From positions 9,300,001 to 9,364,000 of the forward strand of contig OZ199840.1 of assembly GCA_964304625.1 (NCBI GenBank): DNA of 64,000 nucleotides. The letters run 5' to 3'. This document shows, one piece after another, positions 1 through 13,120 of this stretch. The translations under genes were made by a program, and so were the position numbers. The DNA is from Kudoa neothunni (taxonomy: Eukaryota; Cnidaria). Every line of letters starts with the position of its first letter. Position 1 is the first letter of the stretch. Under the pieces are notes generated by a model. The model was not told the origin of the DNA, ran no database searches, and was given only the letters and a program-made list of their open reading frames with translations.

Positions 1-3000
1 TAATACCACCCTAAAAATTCATCCAATGAAGTGCCATTATATTGAATACGCGCTTAAATAAACATTTTATAAAATTATGTGCAAAAGTCATCATCATAGA
101 AATAAAATTTTCAATCAGCCTTTACTAAATTTAAAGTCGTTTTCACCCCTTAATATAGTTTAGTTTATATTTATAATCAAACGCTTAAATTAATAAGGAC
201 TTAAAAACAACCCATTTCCAAATAATTGTAAATATAGGATATTAAAGTATGCGTCGTATGTTGGTTTAATTTTAAACTACAATTTAATGTTTAATTTTTT
301 GAGTTGGATGTAAAATAAGTTATCAATGAATAAATATATTTCGAAATTTATAATAAAGGAATTCCTGTATTGTTAAATCATTCTATGAGGGCAATAGTGA
401 TAAAAACGTCTCCAATGAATAAAAATTTATACAATGTTTTAAAAAAACACCACATGTTTGATCAATATTTAATTAGCATTAATTTCATTTAAATGTAATT
501 TTAATATTTTGTCAATTGTTAGGTGGCACTTTTGTACTAATTAGTATTATTTATTATTAATTATTGATCAAAGTAAATCAATAGGCAGGTATAATACCAA
601 TAAATATAAAATAATAATATGTTAAAATAGGGTTTCCTTTTGAATGGAAAAAACTATTATTATATCGCTATTTACAAGAAAACGAGGAATTATATAAGAA
701 TCTTCAATGTGAATTGTTTAAATTGTTCTAAAGAGTTTAATTAAGAGCGAATATGGGTATTTTGGAGCAACACATTTATAATCTTTTGGATCGATGAAGG
801 CGCCGCAAAAAAATAAAATGAGAAATAAATGAAATAGTATTAAAATAATGGATATTTTAAACCTAAATAAATAATTTGTTCTTTGGAACAAAAAGATGCA
901 ATATAAAGAAAATAAATGTTTATACCAAGGGTAATTGTAAATTCTGTGACACCTGCGATAAACGTCACTTTCCGCGCATTTTTCTTGCATTCTTTTTTAC
1001 GATTTTGTCACTATTAAAAAAATAATATGCATAATACGAATTAACATTAAAAAGTAACTTCTAAATTTTGATCAAATCCTATTTCGAAAAAAGTGGAGGC
1101 CATGTTGACTCTGTTATGTGGTAATATACCACTGAAATCCCTATTTCTTCTAAGTTAACTACTTCAACTCATTGTTCCAATGGTTTAAAAATTATAATAT
1201 TCTTAAGATTCGTATTATTGAAAAATATGAGTGAGTAAGCAATTTACAACATCTTATAGTTGTTCACCGGCATAATTTAATTCAATATTTACATAATGGA
1301 TGAAATAATTTGTATAATTCGAATTTAACTTTCAGATACATTTTTTTAGTTTATATATTTTTTTAATTAGTTTATTTCTACGACAAACAAAGATATGCTC
1401 ATTTTATTATAAAATTGCCATTATGAAATATTTTTAACCATATGAATTCACTATATTTTAAATTTGAGAAAAAAAAAATTTCAACAATTAATCATTATAA
1501 ACTTTTTAAAAATAGAAAATAAAACTCGTATTATAAACTTTAATATTTTGGGCTTAATTTTTTTCATACACGTGGTTAACAAAATTGGATGTCTAATTTT
1601 TTTTAATACTTTTAAAAATAGCGATTATATTTTAATTATTTTAATGTGTTTGATCTAAATACGTGTTTCTATGGGTTAATTTAAAGAATTAATGTATTTT
1701 TTAATCGTTTATTGAGATTTTCCAATGAAGGATATTCCCGAGAAGATATAATATGCTGAGAAGTACGTTTTCGTATTCATAGTATATGTAAACATACACC
1801 CTTTTAGCCGATTCTCCAAGAATTTCAGGTAATTCACTAAATCCCTAAATTTTGCGTAATATCAGAAATTTGGGAGTATTTATTTTTACACAATGAATTG
1901 TTCATAGCATTGACCTTAATGATGAAGATATACTAAGATCATGCGTATTGTAAGGAATCTAACGTTTATGAACATAAAAATGGTGCAATACTAATTGATT
2001 CTGATGATTCACTCATCGAAAAAAGAGAAAGTATTTGCAGCTTGGCCAAACCCAAAACGTCTTCAGAAATATGATGAATTTTATACAAGGCGTGACTGTT
2101 TGCGAAACGCAAAGAATTAATTATAAAAGACTGTTTTCATTTTTTTATTAATGTCAAGTTGAATTATCTTTAAAATTGATATAATAAATTTTATTATAAT
2201 TTTTGGTTTATGTTTCTAAATACATAATCAACTCTTATTAGTAACTATTATTTAAAATTCATAATTAAAGAATATTTCTGTAATTATAATTTATTTTTTA
2301 GAGAATAAAACGACGTACATTAGATATAATGGCAGAATTGCGAATCATTTCATTTCATTTTGAATATACCGTTTTACAGATATTTAATTTGATATATTCT
2401 TCAAAATAACAAAATATCCATTTTTATAAAAATAATCTTTATTATCGTCCGTTATAATTTCATCATATTATCAAAAGTTATCAAAATTAGTCGTATAAAA
2501 GTAGGCGATTAAAATTATAAACGGACATTTTATACACATAAAAAGGTGTAACAAATAATTTTGATACAGAATTAATGAGGTTGTTTATTTTTACATGAAT
2601 TTTTTGAATTAACATAAAATAGGTTAATTAAAAATCTTGGATCTATTTTGACCCCAATTTGACTCCGAAGAGATGTGAATCAATGTGCATAAAAATATAT
2701 AATTACTAAATTATAATTGAATTATTTTATGAGTTACTTCACCAAGAATAATGTAAAAGTTAAATTGATCAATTTAATCGTAGTTTACTTATTTTTAATA
2801 TTCAGCGTGAGTATAAAATGGCGTTATTCGCAATTACAGTAAAATCCATTAAAATTTTAGTTTCTTTATTTGTTATATTATAGTTTTTAAAATTTATTTA
2901 ATAAATACAACAGATTACAGAATTTAAACTTCTCATACTGAGCATTTTTATAACACCTTTTAGTAATAAAGAAATTAGGGTTTAAAAATTTTAAAAGCCA

Positions 3001-4021
3001 TCACGTGAATCATCATTCAAGTCACCGAAATCAAGAAAATTTTAAAGTTTGATTTGTAGCCTTTAAATGTTTTTATTGTGGAGGTTATCCGATTAGTAGG
3101 TGCATTTTTATTTTCTACAGAGACAGTTATTTAAATGATTGCGAAACTTAAACCCTACTGAGGTAATGTGATCACGTTTTAACAAATTTTATTGATCGTT
3201 CCAAATATTCGTAGCCTTTATAAATAACTTTCAGAAGAAATAATTAATTGTTCCGCCGTTTCAATGACAACTCTGTAAGCTGTAGCAGCTAATTATTCTA
3301 AATTACATTAATTAATGACTTCCTCGGGGAATTAGACGGTTGAGTGTGAGAGCATTTTTATTACGTAACCGATAGGAAATAATTCGGAGGCTTTCTTAAA
3401 AATTTCACACAAGCGAACCCCATTCATAAAAAATGGTTATACGAGTGAGTGAGGTTCACCTAAAAACTTGGATCTACCAGCAAAAAACCCAAAAGTGACT
3501 TTTCCTTGACTTTGAATTTAATATTTTATCATCTACAGAGCTCCTCCCAAATGAATCAGAAATTGGATGTGGTAACTCTGTTTTATAGCTGACATTAACT
3601 AGAAGGAACATACTGAAGGTGAATTTATCCTCGGAATTAGAATAGGATTAACTGAAAACTTTCCTAGCGTCTGCTTCTGCATCATTACAGAAAAATCTTG
3701 ATCTCACAAGAACTGATCATAGTTAGTCTAGTTTTTGGAACCAGAATTGGATGTGCATCGAATTAGATTTATGTTATTATATTGTAAAAGGTCTAGTTGG
3801 AATTATATGTTTCGTAAATTAGTTATTTTTATTTTTGCCGTTGCTCTTTGAACACGAAAAATCAAACGAATGTGAATTAACGTAATTTTGAAACTAGTAT
3901 CGAGAGTTAAGTGAGTTAAATAATAATCTTCGGAGCATGTATGATGGAACAACATATGTCGATAATTGCGAAGGTGTCAATGGAGTTATTATATATTCTA
4001 ATTATATAAACCCAAATTCTT
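1..4021. other. AT-rich intergenic region, no gene seen
   Basis: I see no supportable gene here. Short open frames (for example 718-990 on the minus strand) are AT-rich, hydrophobic by composition and match nothing I know. A GACCCC-rich stretch near 2650-2675 resembles the subterminal sequence of the piggyBac-type elements elsewhere in the window, but it lacks a clear TTAA-flanked end. Confidence 0.6.
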
Positions 4022-6270
4022 TTATTGCATGTCTTTTGAATCTGACGAATTTCGATTTTGATTTTTTCGTTGGGGAGAATTTACAGTCGCTTTGCCAACC
4101 CTGACAGTGAGTTGAGGATTTCCAGATGAGTTCGACTGGGGTGACAATTGGGTTTCGAGGGGTAGATCGGATAAATCAAGATAAGTTACATTATTATTGT
4201 TGTTGTTGTTGTTGTCGTTAGTGGTGTTTTGAATAGTATTAGTAGTAGTGTCAGTAATGATGGGGTTGGTGATAAAATCACCGTCAGTGGTGGTGTTGCT
4301 CTCGTTGAGGGCGGAGAAAACGACATCAACCTCGGACTCACTGACTCTTACTTTTCGGTTTTCTCTCGAATCAGAGCTTTAAGAGAATTTAACTCTAAAT
4401 GATAAAAGTCATAGGATTACCGGTGATTTCTCGATCTGTCTTGAGTAAGAAAACCTTTAGCGTAGGGATTGCGTTCGATCTTCAATCTAGTGATCTATTC
4501 ATAATGGAAATATTATTGTAAAACAACCCGATATTACAACAAATACCAGCTTATTTTGGTAGGCCGTTACCGCAAAAAAACAGGTTTGATCAAACGAGTT
4601 GTTATACACCACGCAGAAGATATTGCCGGGCATTTGAGCTGCCACAATCAATCGAAAATTGTAAAGATGCATCGACTTTAGGAGGAAATGGTTATCTCTG
4701 CAGGCTTGATGGTTGGTCAATTTGATGTATTTGAAGGTGAGAGTTCTTCCCTCTAGATACTCACCTACTTTGCCGGAATCAGGATGTTCAATGAAGTTGG
4801 TGGGTGTGTCGTAGACCTCATGTTTGCTTGGTGACCATCCTTTTCCCTCCATGTATTTCCATCGGATTGGATTGATCTGCTCGATGCCAACTTGAATCGA
4901 ATATTTCATATGAGGAATAAGTCCAGTGACTCGCACCGCGAAGTAGGGAAATGTGCGTCGTCCGCACTTGGTGATGATCATTTCATTGCCAACGTCGTAG
5001 AAAGCTTTCCAGCTGTTAGGGTCGACCAACTCCACATTGAAGTATGGTCCACAGTAGCTTTGTGGTATGTTGGAACCATGGTGCATTCCATGAAGGTGTT
5101 GTACGTTATTCGATTGGTCAATAAGGATGGCGTTAGTTGGCACACTATGTGATATGTATTCCATTGGTAGTGTTCTTGAAGTGCCATTTTCTTGAATGGG
5201 ATTGACGTTTTGGGTTTGCATTTGTTGCTGGTCACAGATATAACCACCACTTTCCAATGACACAAACTTGTTATTCACTAGATATTTCGATTACAAAAAA
5301 CAAATACAAAAAATAATCAAATGAGCGTGTATAGTTGCATTGAAACTTTATTCTAGATTCACTAACGTAAACATTTAACCTGCCCATGAGAATAGTAGAC
5401 CATTCATACACATTCCCCAGATAGATAGTCTCAACTTGTGAAAATTGATATTTTAATAATAAAAATTACTTGTTGGATTTGGAGGTTCTAATAAACGTTA
5501 AAAGTGCCTATCTATAATTGTATTTACCGTATGGAGGGCCAGCTAGAATGAATGTACCAACTGCTGGCTGTTGATTAGCCATACCATTTGCTGGAGCAAC
5601 TTGATGGTAGTTGGTACCATTCGGTAACACTGAGTGTACAACATTTTCAGATTTGGAGAGGTCGTGAGTGATATCGTTTGTGATGTACAGTTTGTCGAGG
5701 TTGGTTTCTAGATAGGGAGCATAATTCACACCCATCATTTGTGCAGGTATGTTCGTGCAGGAGAATGCATTGGGAGTGATTTCATTGTTACCGTTGCTGT
5801 TGTTGTTGTGATTGTGATTGTAATTGTTAGAGTTGTTGGTGCATAACAAATTTGTACTATTTTCAAGCAAATGAGCCCCAATGTTCTCAAGAACATTTGA
5901 TGGAGATGAATTAAATGTGTTCAGGGCATTATCTAGATTTAAATTTCTCGTAACACCGTTATTCTCAACTGAATTGCTGGTTAATGCTGAAGTTTGGGTG
6001 TTTGTCATGCTCATATAATTAGAGGCCATATTAAGAGAAATCAAATCAGAATTTCTCAGGTTGTTTGTTACAGATGGAGGGGACACTTTAGACTGGATAT
6101 TTTTCGACAAATCTATGTAAAGATATTTATCGAATGTTCCTCACATACATACATCTAACCAACTTACTTTTTAGGTAGTGGGATGTATTTTGACCTCCAT
6201 TTACTCCATTTTCTGAAGGTCTTCCATTGTTATTGATGCCATTTATGTTGTTATTGAAATTTTGCTCCAT
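4022..6270 (-). CDS. T-box transcription factor, 5 exons
   Basis: Exons read on the minus strand: 6270-6168, 6112-5528, 5277-4547, 4494-4421 and 4376-4022. They join in phase to 1848 nt (615 aa) with a TAA stop. The introns are 55, 250, 52 and 44 nt with GT-AG ends. Residues 1-310 are Asn/Ser/Thr-rich and probably disordered. The T-box spans about residues 308-500: it starts at YFNVELVDPNSWKAFYDVG, contains NEMIITKCGRRTFP, and ends FFAVTAYQNKLITRLKIERN followed by PYAKGF. The AVTAYQN and NPYAKGF signatures cross the exon 3/4 junction, which supports that splice. The last ~118 residues are acidic, Thr/Asn-rich and include a poly-Asn run. T-box proteins bind DNA in the nucleus and control development. 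The domain is divergent: HPDS is kept, but the family is not decidable by eye (Brachyury-, Tbx2/3- and Tbx4/5-like features are mixed). The start is the first ATG of a 103-nt first exon. Confidence 0.93.
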
Positions 6271-7310
6271 TTTTCTCTTAACGATTGTCAATGTCAAGTT
6301 TTTGTAACGTGTTTGAAAAAATTTCTAGGGTGGTAAATTTATTACTTTTTCTCGCCTAACTTTTGTCAAATAATGAACTAGGGAAGATCCTTTAAATCTT
6401 TTTCTAACTAAATTGGCTACAAGTTCTTTGAATGAACTTTGGCGTTGGGTCGAAATTTTCAAATCATTCATAAAACAAAACTCTATAGCTATAAATCTGA
6501 GATCTCACACTCTACAATCATTTCAACGTTTACCATTGTATCTATCATTAATTGGTTTTAGTTTTATCTCACTCTAGTTAGCGATTTGCTATAGAAACAT
6601 TGTTTCGGCGTCAAAAAATTCATTGCAAATAATAATGTTAGCCTACTTGGTTTTAAATTGCCGATTAAATATTAAAAAAGAGTTATTAAATTGGCACTTT
6701 TATATGCATCTTAAAACAAGGTTTATCACCCAATTTAATATGCCTAATTTTTGGTGTTACGTTTCTACCAATAAAGATGAGTATATTGACCTTTAAAGGT
6801 ATTGCTGTGAGTGTGGTCAATTCAAAATTAAGAATGCATTGAATTTCCCATCAACTTATTAACAACTATAAATGTAACCATGCTGATTAACTAAAACACT
6901 AAAACTTCGATTCACAATATAATAAATGGCCGGTTACAATTCAGTCCATGTATACAATGAACAATTTATTCAATACCTTATCTTAGAGTTTAGGACTTAT
7001 AATTTAGACCTTAGAATCGTTGCTAAAACAATTATACCCTAAATTTGTTCCCGATATTTTGTGTGGATTTACTTTCTTCCTATAATTATATGGAGCGAGG
7101 AAAATTCTGATATCATTTCAACTATTAGACTGGAAGGTTCTCATGATTTCTAGGCATGAACATCCTGAAAACCAACCATTTACCTAGGGAGTCACCAACA
7201 GAAATTAAATCTAACTTTAAGAGTTAACGCCATATCAAATCCTTCTGCTTATTAGCTTATAATTGTTCACACTTCAATAAGAGTGTTAAAAATATATGAA
7301 GAATTTTAGT
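6271..7310. other. Intergenic, T-box upstream region
   Basis: This is the 5' flank of the T-box gene and 3' flank of the next minus-strand gene. I see no coding potential and no recognisable repeat. Confidence 0.5.
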
Positions 7311-8048
7311 TTAGGCGTCATCATCTTCGTCGTTGGCGACGCCGTTATCGGGTGGCAGAATCTGGTCTGGCCTAGGGCTTGCTTCTAAATGGCGCAAAAT
7401 CGAAAAAAACTGCTTGTATAAAGATAATAGCTATTACTTTCTTCTAATGGGGAGGCTTTTGCCACTTTTTCTTTAACTAAACGTCCATAATTTGTATCAG
7501 CCATGGCAAAAGTTCGGTTACTCATCAATAAAGTTTTGATAATTCTGTTGTAACCTTCATCGTCATCATCATCATCCTCATCCTCATCATCATTTTCGTC
7601 ATCATCTACCTTCATACCTTTGAAAATTTCGGCATACGCACGCCCTTTTTGTTCATCCAATATTGCTAATACTTTTGCAGCACTATTCAATCCAATTCAA
7701 GATTAACAACAACTTCAAACGATAAATTACGTTTCTAGAGGAATGTTTGATTCGACCAATTTGTGAAGCTGATCATTAGTAAGGGTGGGGACGTTTGCTT
7801 CTAAATCTATTTGGTTCTAAAATTAGAGATGAACACCCAGGTCACCTCTTTCTGAAATATCTTCATTTACGTTCGTTTTTCTCAAACTAAACTTTATATA
7901 TAAATTCCGAACGCGTGAGCACATACCTCTTTGGTGGTGCAGCTGGTTTAGTTTTTATGCCTAAACCTCCAAATAACGTTCCAAGTCGTTTACTTGCTTC
8001 TGCAATCGAGGGCCAAGGAAATGCAACGCCATCCTTACCGATTGCCAT
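7311..8048 (-). CDS. Unrecognised acidic 180-aa protein, 5 exons
   Basis: Exons on the minus strand: 8048-7927, 7886-7871 (a 16-nt microexon), 7816-7731, 7682-7438 and 7384-7311. They sum to 543 nt, giving 180 aa and a TAA stop. The N-terminus reads MAIGKDGVAFPWPSIAEASK and then a Gly-rich LFGGLGIKTK segment. The middle part (about residues 52-90) is a helical NDQLHKLVESNIPLETAAKV region. It is followed by an Asp/Glu run of about 18 residues, then a second helical stretch, and the end is acidic (NDEDDDA). There is no signal peptide or membrane segment. The start ATG sits in a good context (AAAAATGGC). The microexon is inferred because it alone restores phase between exons 1 and 3 (phase 2 plus 16 nt gives phase 0). 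I do not recognise the family. The gene model is plausible; the function is unknown. Confidence 0.6.
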
Positions 8049-11000
8049 TTTTATTCCTTTGGTGACTAAACTTTATATAAAATATAATATTTTTGTTTAT
8101 AACTCTCGAAAAATACTGAAATTTAATGGGTTGATCCCCTTTGTCTTTGTTAACTAAAGATTTAGCTTCATAATCGGAACTATTTTCATGTAAAATAGTC
8201 AAGCCACCATATTCCTATTCACTTTAAAACTTTCGCTTCGATATCCTTGTTCCAGATAAACATAGACACCAACCAGATCTTGCATATATGTTCCCACATA
8301 TTTCCAATTTGATTATATCCGATGAATTTTTCAAGTTTTTATATTGCTTGGTAAACAATTAACCTTCAATCGCTTGAATATAAAACAACAAGACTTATTT
8401 ACAACTAAAAGTGTATTCAGTAATATCTGTTACTTTTGTAGCAATATCTAAAACCCTCTTGAGTTATCTCAATTTTTATTATATGAATTACTGCCATTGA
8501 TTTGGTATTAAAACTAAAATTAGTAAGTTTATAATTGGTTAACAGTTCGAAAAATACATTATATAGCATCAGCTATTATTCTTTTTTAAATCGTCAGATA
8601 AACAGGAGTTGTTTACAGTAAATGTCATTAAGGGGCATTTTGCAATTACATCCTAAACATTCTACCAACAATATCATTGAAGTGAACTTATATGTATACA
8701 ATGATTCACTCATTTAATGTCTATTTCTTCTATTAAACTTGCTAAACTCAATTGATATATATATCTTTTATTGTTGTCGTGGTTTTACTAATATTCTATA
8801 AATAAACAGATATATAACGAAAACCAAACATTACATCTGAGCAGAAAAATAAATAGATTTTATTTTTTTAAGTTAGAAAAATATCTCAGGAAATGAATTA
8901 AACAAACTTGCTCAATTATTGGGCACTAATAATTAAGCGCGCCTGGAGTCCAATAGATTCCAGGTCATATTAGAATTCAATTATTTAGCATTAAAAAAAT
9001 AATCACAGCACTAAGTATAACCATAAAAAGTATTACTGTTTAATTTTATGTAATAATTTTTGTATTCAATCCAATATTACAACAAATAAATGATATTTAC
9101 AAATATTGTTCCTTTGGCGATATATTAGAGCCAAGCAATCGAATCATTGAAACAATAAACAAAAATGTTAGGAATTTTGTAGTTAATTTATTAGAATGTC
9201 CGTCGAAGAGATTTTGAGAAAAATAATGGTGATAATTTTCCATGAGTTGTTATGAAAATACGATTTTTTTCAGATACTTTTATTGAGAAATCATAATCTA
9301 ATCTCGAAAATAATTATCAAATATTGAAAATCATTAGATGTGAGGTTTCTTCAATTAATTCAGCCTATCTTTTACGACGACATTACTCCAGTAATTTATG
9401 TTGTGAAAAAAAACATTATTAGAATGGAGGAATTTCGAATATTACCAAACATTTGAGTAAACATGCGATTCATAGGAATTCTTTTGATCGGATAATTATA
9501 AAAAGGTCAAATAAATGATCAAAATAAATGACTTTATGTTACAAAATAAATACTACTCGGTCAACTAAGCAAAAAAAATGCATAATAATGATGAGACGTT
9601 GGAAGAAAACGAGTTCTTTCTGAGACTGGTTGCCAGGTCTTCCATCGTACCTAGGTGTTTTCATAGAATTACTGCCACTCTTTCTCCTCCTATGATATAA
9701 GATGTTTTCAAATATGCACTGGTTCTCCAAAATGAAATATGTAATATATTTGATAGGCTCGCCATCAACACCACTAAAATTATCGATAATACACGCCAAG
9801 CCAATCTAAAAGAGAACTTTGTCAACAAAACGCTATACTTGTACGATAAGAGTTTAGATAAAACTCAAAATCGATTTTTTTCGAACCAATGTCATCCGAA
9901 CCATATTCACTTCTCCAAAGAAACATCCATACAAGCTTACACGCCAGTTGAAAAAATAATAAAATTTCAGTCTTAAAATGTGTTCGCTCAACTCAATAAA
10001 TTTTCTTCCTCCGTTGTTTTCACCCATAATAAAATAACAAATGTCTCAAATAAGGCTTTTGAGTTGAAAATATTCTATACCAAGGTAGTTTGGTGAGTAG
10101 AAACATCGGATTTCTGTCTGTAATGTATTATTAAGGTTTCTAAAAAAATATCTACTTCAAATTAAGTATTGGAAAATTTGTTGCTATCGTATAAAAAGAA
10201 TACCAAAGAAGAAACGTTGCGAATCATACTGATGATGTGCCACTATATAATCTCGTAATGATAAACAAAAGTAGTATATATACTGCTGAAAACGCCAATC
10301 TATGTGAATGCATCAATAAAAGAATCAAGGCTGCTCTGTGAATTGAAAAAAGTTTATTTAATGTGTGTTGTCTAACAGTTATAAAGATTTTTTGTAGGAA
10401 CGATCTAGAGTTTTCCTTTTTTTCACTGGTGGATATCAAAGCTGCACTCAATGTTGGTGAAAACAATGGAGACTTGTATTCTAATTTCTAAAAATAGATA
10501 TGGCCAAACGAGAGGTTTCTGTGTTTTTTTTAAGTAATGAGTTTTAATTTTCCTCAAACTATAGTGTATAAAACATTTTTAGTACGGGATTAATCTCGCC
10601 ATTACCTACTCTATGTTATTTGAGAAATATGTTTATGATTGAATTTTCATATCCTATCAAAATATCTTTTCTTAAATACACTGATATCTCTAAGCAGGTA
10701 TATAAGTCATATGCAATCTCATATATTGGATTCTCGAAAAAATTTAAAGGAAAACTTTCAAATCTATCTCATTAATCATCCGATTTTTATGAGAACCCTA
10801 AATTTTTAGAAAAATTATTTAACCATGCAAAAAACGATTCCAGCAAGTTTATCATCAGATACATCGACAAAGACTTGATTGAAGGTTAAATACTTGCGCA
10901 AATCATAGATATCTACGAAAATAAAACGGACACAAAAATCATTCAAGGTATTTCCATCCAAAAATTCCCCTCTCCTAGGATCCAGATCAATTATATTAAA

Positions 11001-11592
11001 CAACACATTGATAATGATTCAGGCCTTGTTGAATGTACAACCTCTAAGCATTTGGGGTCCCTACATTCATGGCTTAAAAAGGAAATCTATAATAGTTTCT
11101 GGCTAGAGTTTCCTCTGCAAATTGTTTCAACCAGAAAAACAAAATGGTAGTTTCACCCACTCTTTTTATAATCTTCTATTAATCGTTTAATAACCCATAC
11201 TACTTAAATATCGATTTAAAAATAATTCTGTCTTCCTTTTTTCATATATTCTAAGATTGTATAATTATTCATTGAGATTTACAAATAAAATTTTGCTTAA
11301 ATTAATAGAAAATTCAATAACTTTTTTATATTTACTTCTTAATAGAAGAAATGGCAATAACTAAACAAAGTTAAAAATAATATAAATCGAGTAGTTTAAC
11401 ATCTAACGTTTAATGCGGTACATGTGTGTTCAATTGTATTTTTTCTGAATAATATCAATTTTTATAAAATTCCTATTATGGTCGTAAAATGCGAAAAAAT
11501 AATTAAACGATGTATCAAATAACATTAAAATAAATATATTTTATTCTTAATTCTTTATTCTTTATTATTGGAGATTATTCTTTAATTATAAA
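8049..11592. other. Intergenic region with scattered weak open frames
   Basis: No complete gene can be assembled. Minus-strand open stretches at about 8170-8340, 9539-9799 and 10224-10466 match nothing I recognise. One stretch at 10815-11021 is listed separately because of a weak family resemblance. Several AATAAA signals just below 11593 (minus sense) probably serve Kunitz gene A. Confidence 0.45.
10815..11021 (-). pseudogene. Possible fragment like PP2A B'' (PPP2R3) C-terminus
   Basis: A minus-strand frame of about 64 codons reads IIDLDPRRGEFLDGNTLNDF, then FVDIYDLRKYLTFNQ. By eye this follows the pattern of the C-terminal part of PP2A B'' regulatory subunits (a D-L..P...G....L.D motif, then FFDTFFNIEKYLDHEQ). 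Upstream in the same frame lie stop codons and I find no matching EF-hand exons, so this is a decayed fragment or a chance resemblance. No ATG with a good context starts the frame. Confidence 0.25.
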
Positions 11593-13120
11593 TTAAGATT
11601 GAACAACGCCGCCTTGCTGATCAATACCAGGAGATGTTTGACCGGTAGCTGCGGCTCCTGAATGTTCAACTACAGTTTGGGACCCTACTCCAGATGTCAC
11701 CACATGACCTGTAACTCCATTTACAACAGGTTGAGTTGATTGCACAGACACAGTTTTCAATGGTTCTGTACAAATATTGTTGCAAGCTGTTTCAGATTTG
11801 AAGTTATTCAAGTTCATCTCTTTTCCATTGAAATTAAAGGGTTTGCAAGTGTTAGGAGTGGCGCCCGTTGTATCGTAGTAATGTCGAGGTAGTTCATATT
11901 TATCATCTGTGGTAGACTCTCCAACTTTCTCTTGTTTGCAAGCTTCAACAGCGTTGAGATCACCAAGATGGGCAGCTAAATTATAATTAAATAAGAAAAA
12001 CAAGATTAAGTAATATTATTATTGTAAATTACTCGCAGGACAAAAACTTGCACAGAGCTCCGCTGAACTAAAAATATTGTGAGAACCATCATTAATTTGT
12101 ATGGGGGCTTCAGGAGTTTGAGAAACAAACGGAAGACAAGCTTTTCTTTCTTTGTGGAAGTAAAAGTAGTCGATTACTTGGTTATTATTAGTAATTTTTG
12201 TGTTAGGTATAACTTGATATGGGACAGTTGAATCGCAGGCAGCCACTGGCTCAGCTATTTTTGGTTAGCAAACAATTATCACATAATTGAATACTTATGC
12301 ATGTTTCTACGCATTTAGGTAATTCCTCAAAATATCCTCTTTGTGCATTTTCTCCAACAGCAGCATACACACATCTCTTTTTATTTTTATGAAGAACAAC
12401 CCCCATTTTAGGGGTAGCATTGTCCACTTCAGCTGCGAAACCGCAGTCAAATTTATTAGGAGTCGGTGTTAGTTTTCCATCGTCAAAACTCTCATCAACT
12501 TTGCCATTTTTCTTATCTAATATAAATTTTATGAAATAATTGGTTTAAAACTCTACAAAATGGTACTTACTTTGACAAGCATTTTTGCATTCGATTTCTG
12601 ACTCGAAATTATTTGCGTTTCCACCACAACCTGTGTATTTGAACTCATGACACGAGTTAACAGCGGTGCCACCATCAACAGCACCCTTCGAAAAATACCA
12701 CCTTTGTTTTTTTTTCTCGTCTGGTACTTTGCAGATTCCGTCTGATTTAGGTTGCGCACAAGCGTTCGATTTCTCCTCAGGTGTAAAAGTAACTAATTCC
12801 AACATTAAATAAAATGTAGAATGATTGTATTTTACGGTGATATTGACAAACCGCTTTTGACACAAAGTTATTAAAGTTTCCAAGCGAACCTTTATATTTG
12901 AATGGTTTGCATGTAGCGGTCATTATGTCAACATACCATCTATCAACTACAGCTTTTTCTCGTTCAGCCGCGTTCATCCAAGAAGGAGGTTCACCGGCAT
13001 CTAAGGCGTAATCGGTTAAAGCCTTTTCTAAAATAATATTATGACTAACATAGACTAATTCAATTTACCAGTCGATATGATTTCTAACAACAATAATAAT
13101 AAAAATTGAAAAGTCAACAT
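11593..13120 (-). CDS. Secreted multi-Kunitz protein A, 6 exons
   Basis: Exons on the minus strand: 13120-13069, 13027-12836, 12792-12571, 12516-12295, 12254-12033 and 11975-11593. They total 1293 nt (430 aa) and end in TAA. Exon 1 encodes a signal peptide (MLTFQFLLLLLLEIISTG). Exons 2-6 each carry one Kunitz/BPTI-like module, and every internal junction is phase 1. Exons 3, 4 and 5 are each exactly 222 nt, as expected for module duplication. Only the module in exon 3 keeps six cysteines in the Kunitz pattern (..ACAQ..GIC..RWYF..SCHEFKYTGCGGN..ECKNAC). The others have lost two or more cysteines, usually C2 and C4. The tail after the last module is Val/Thr/Gly-rich. Kunitz proteins inhibit serine proteases or act as toxins and ligands outside the cell. 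The paralog at 25.7-27.2 kb has the same plan. Polyadenylation-like AATAAA motifs follow the stop. Confidence 0.9.

Noticed and set aside
8160-8345. Minus-strand open stretches upstream of the acidic protein gene as further exons.
   Set aside because: Frames can only be joined through an 8-nt gap or through stops, and nothing is recognisable.
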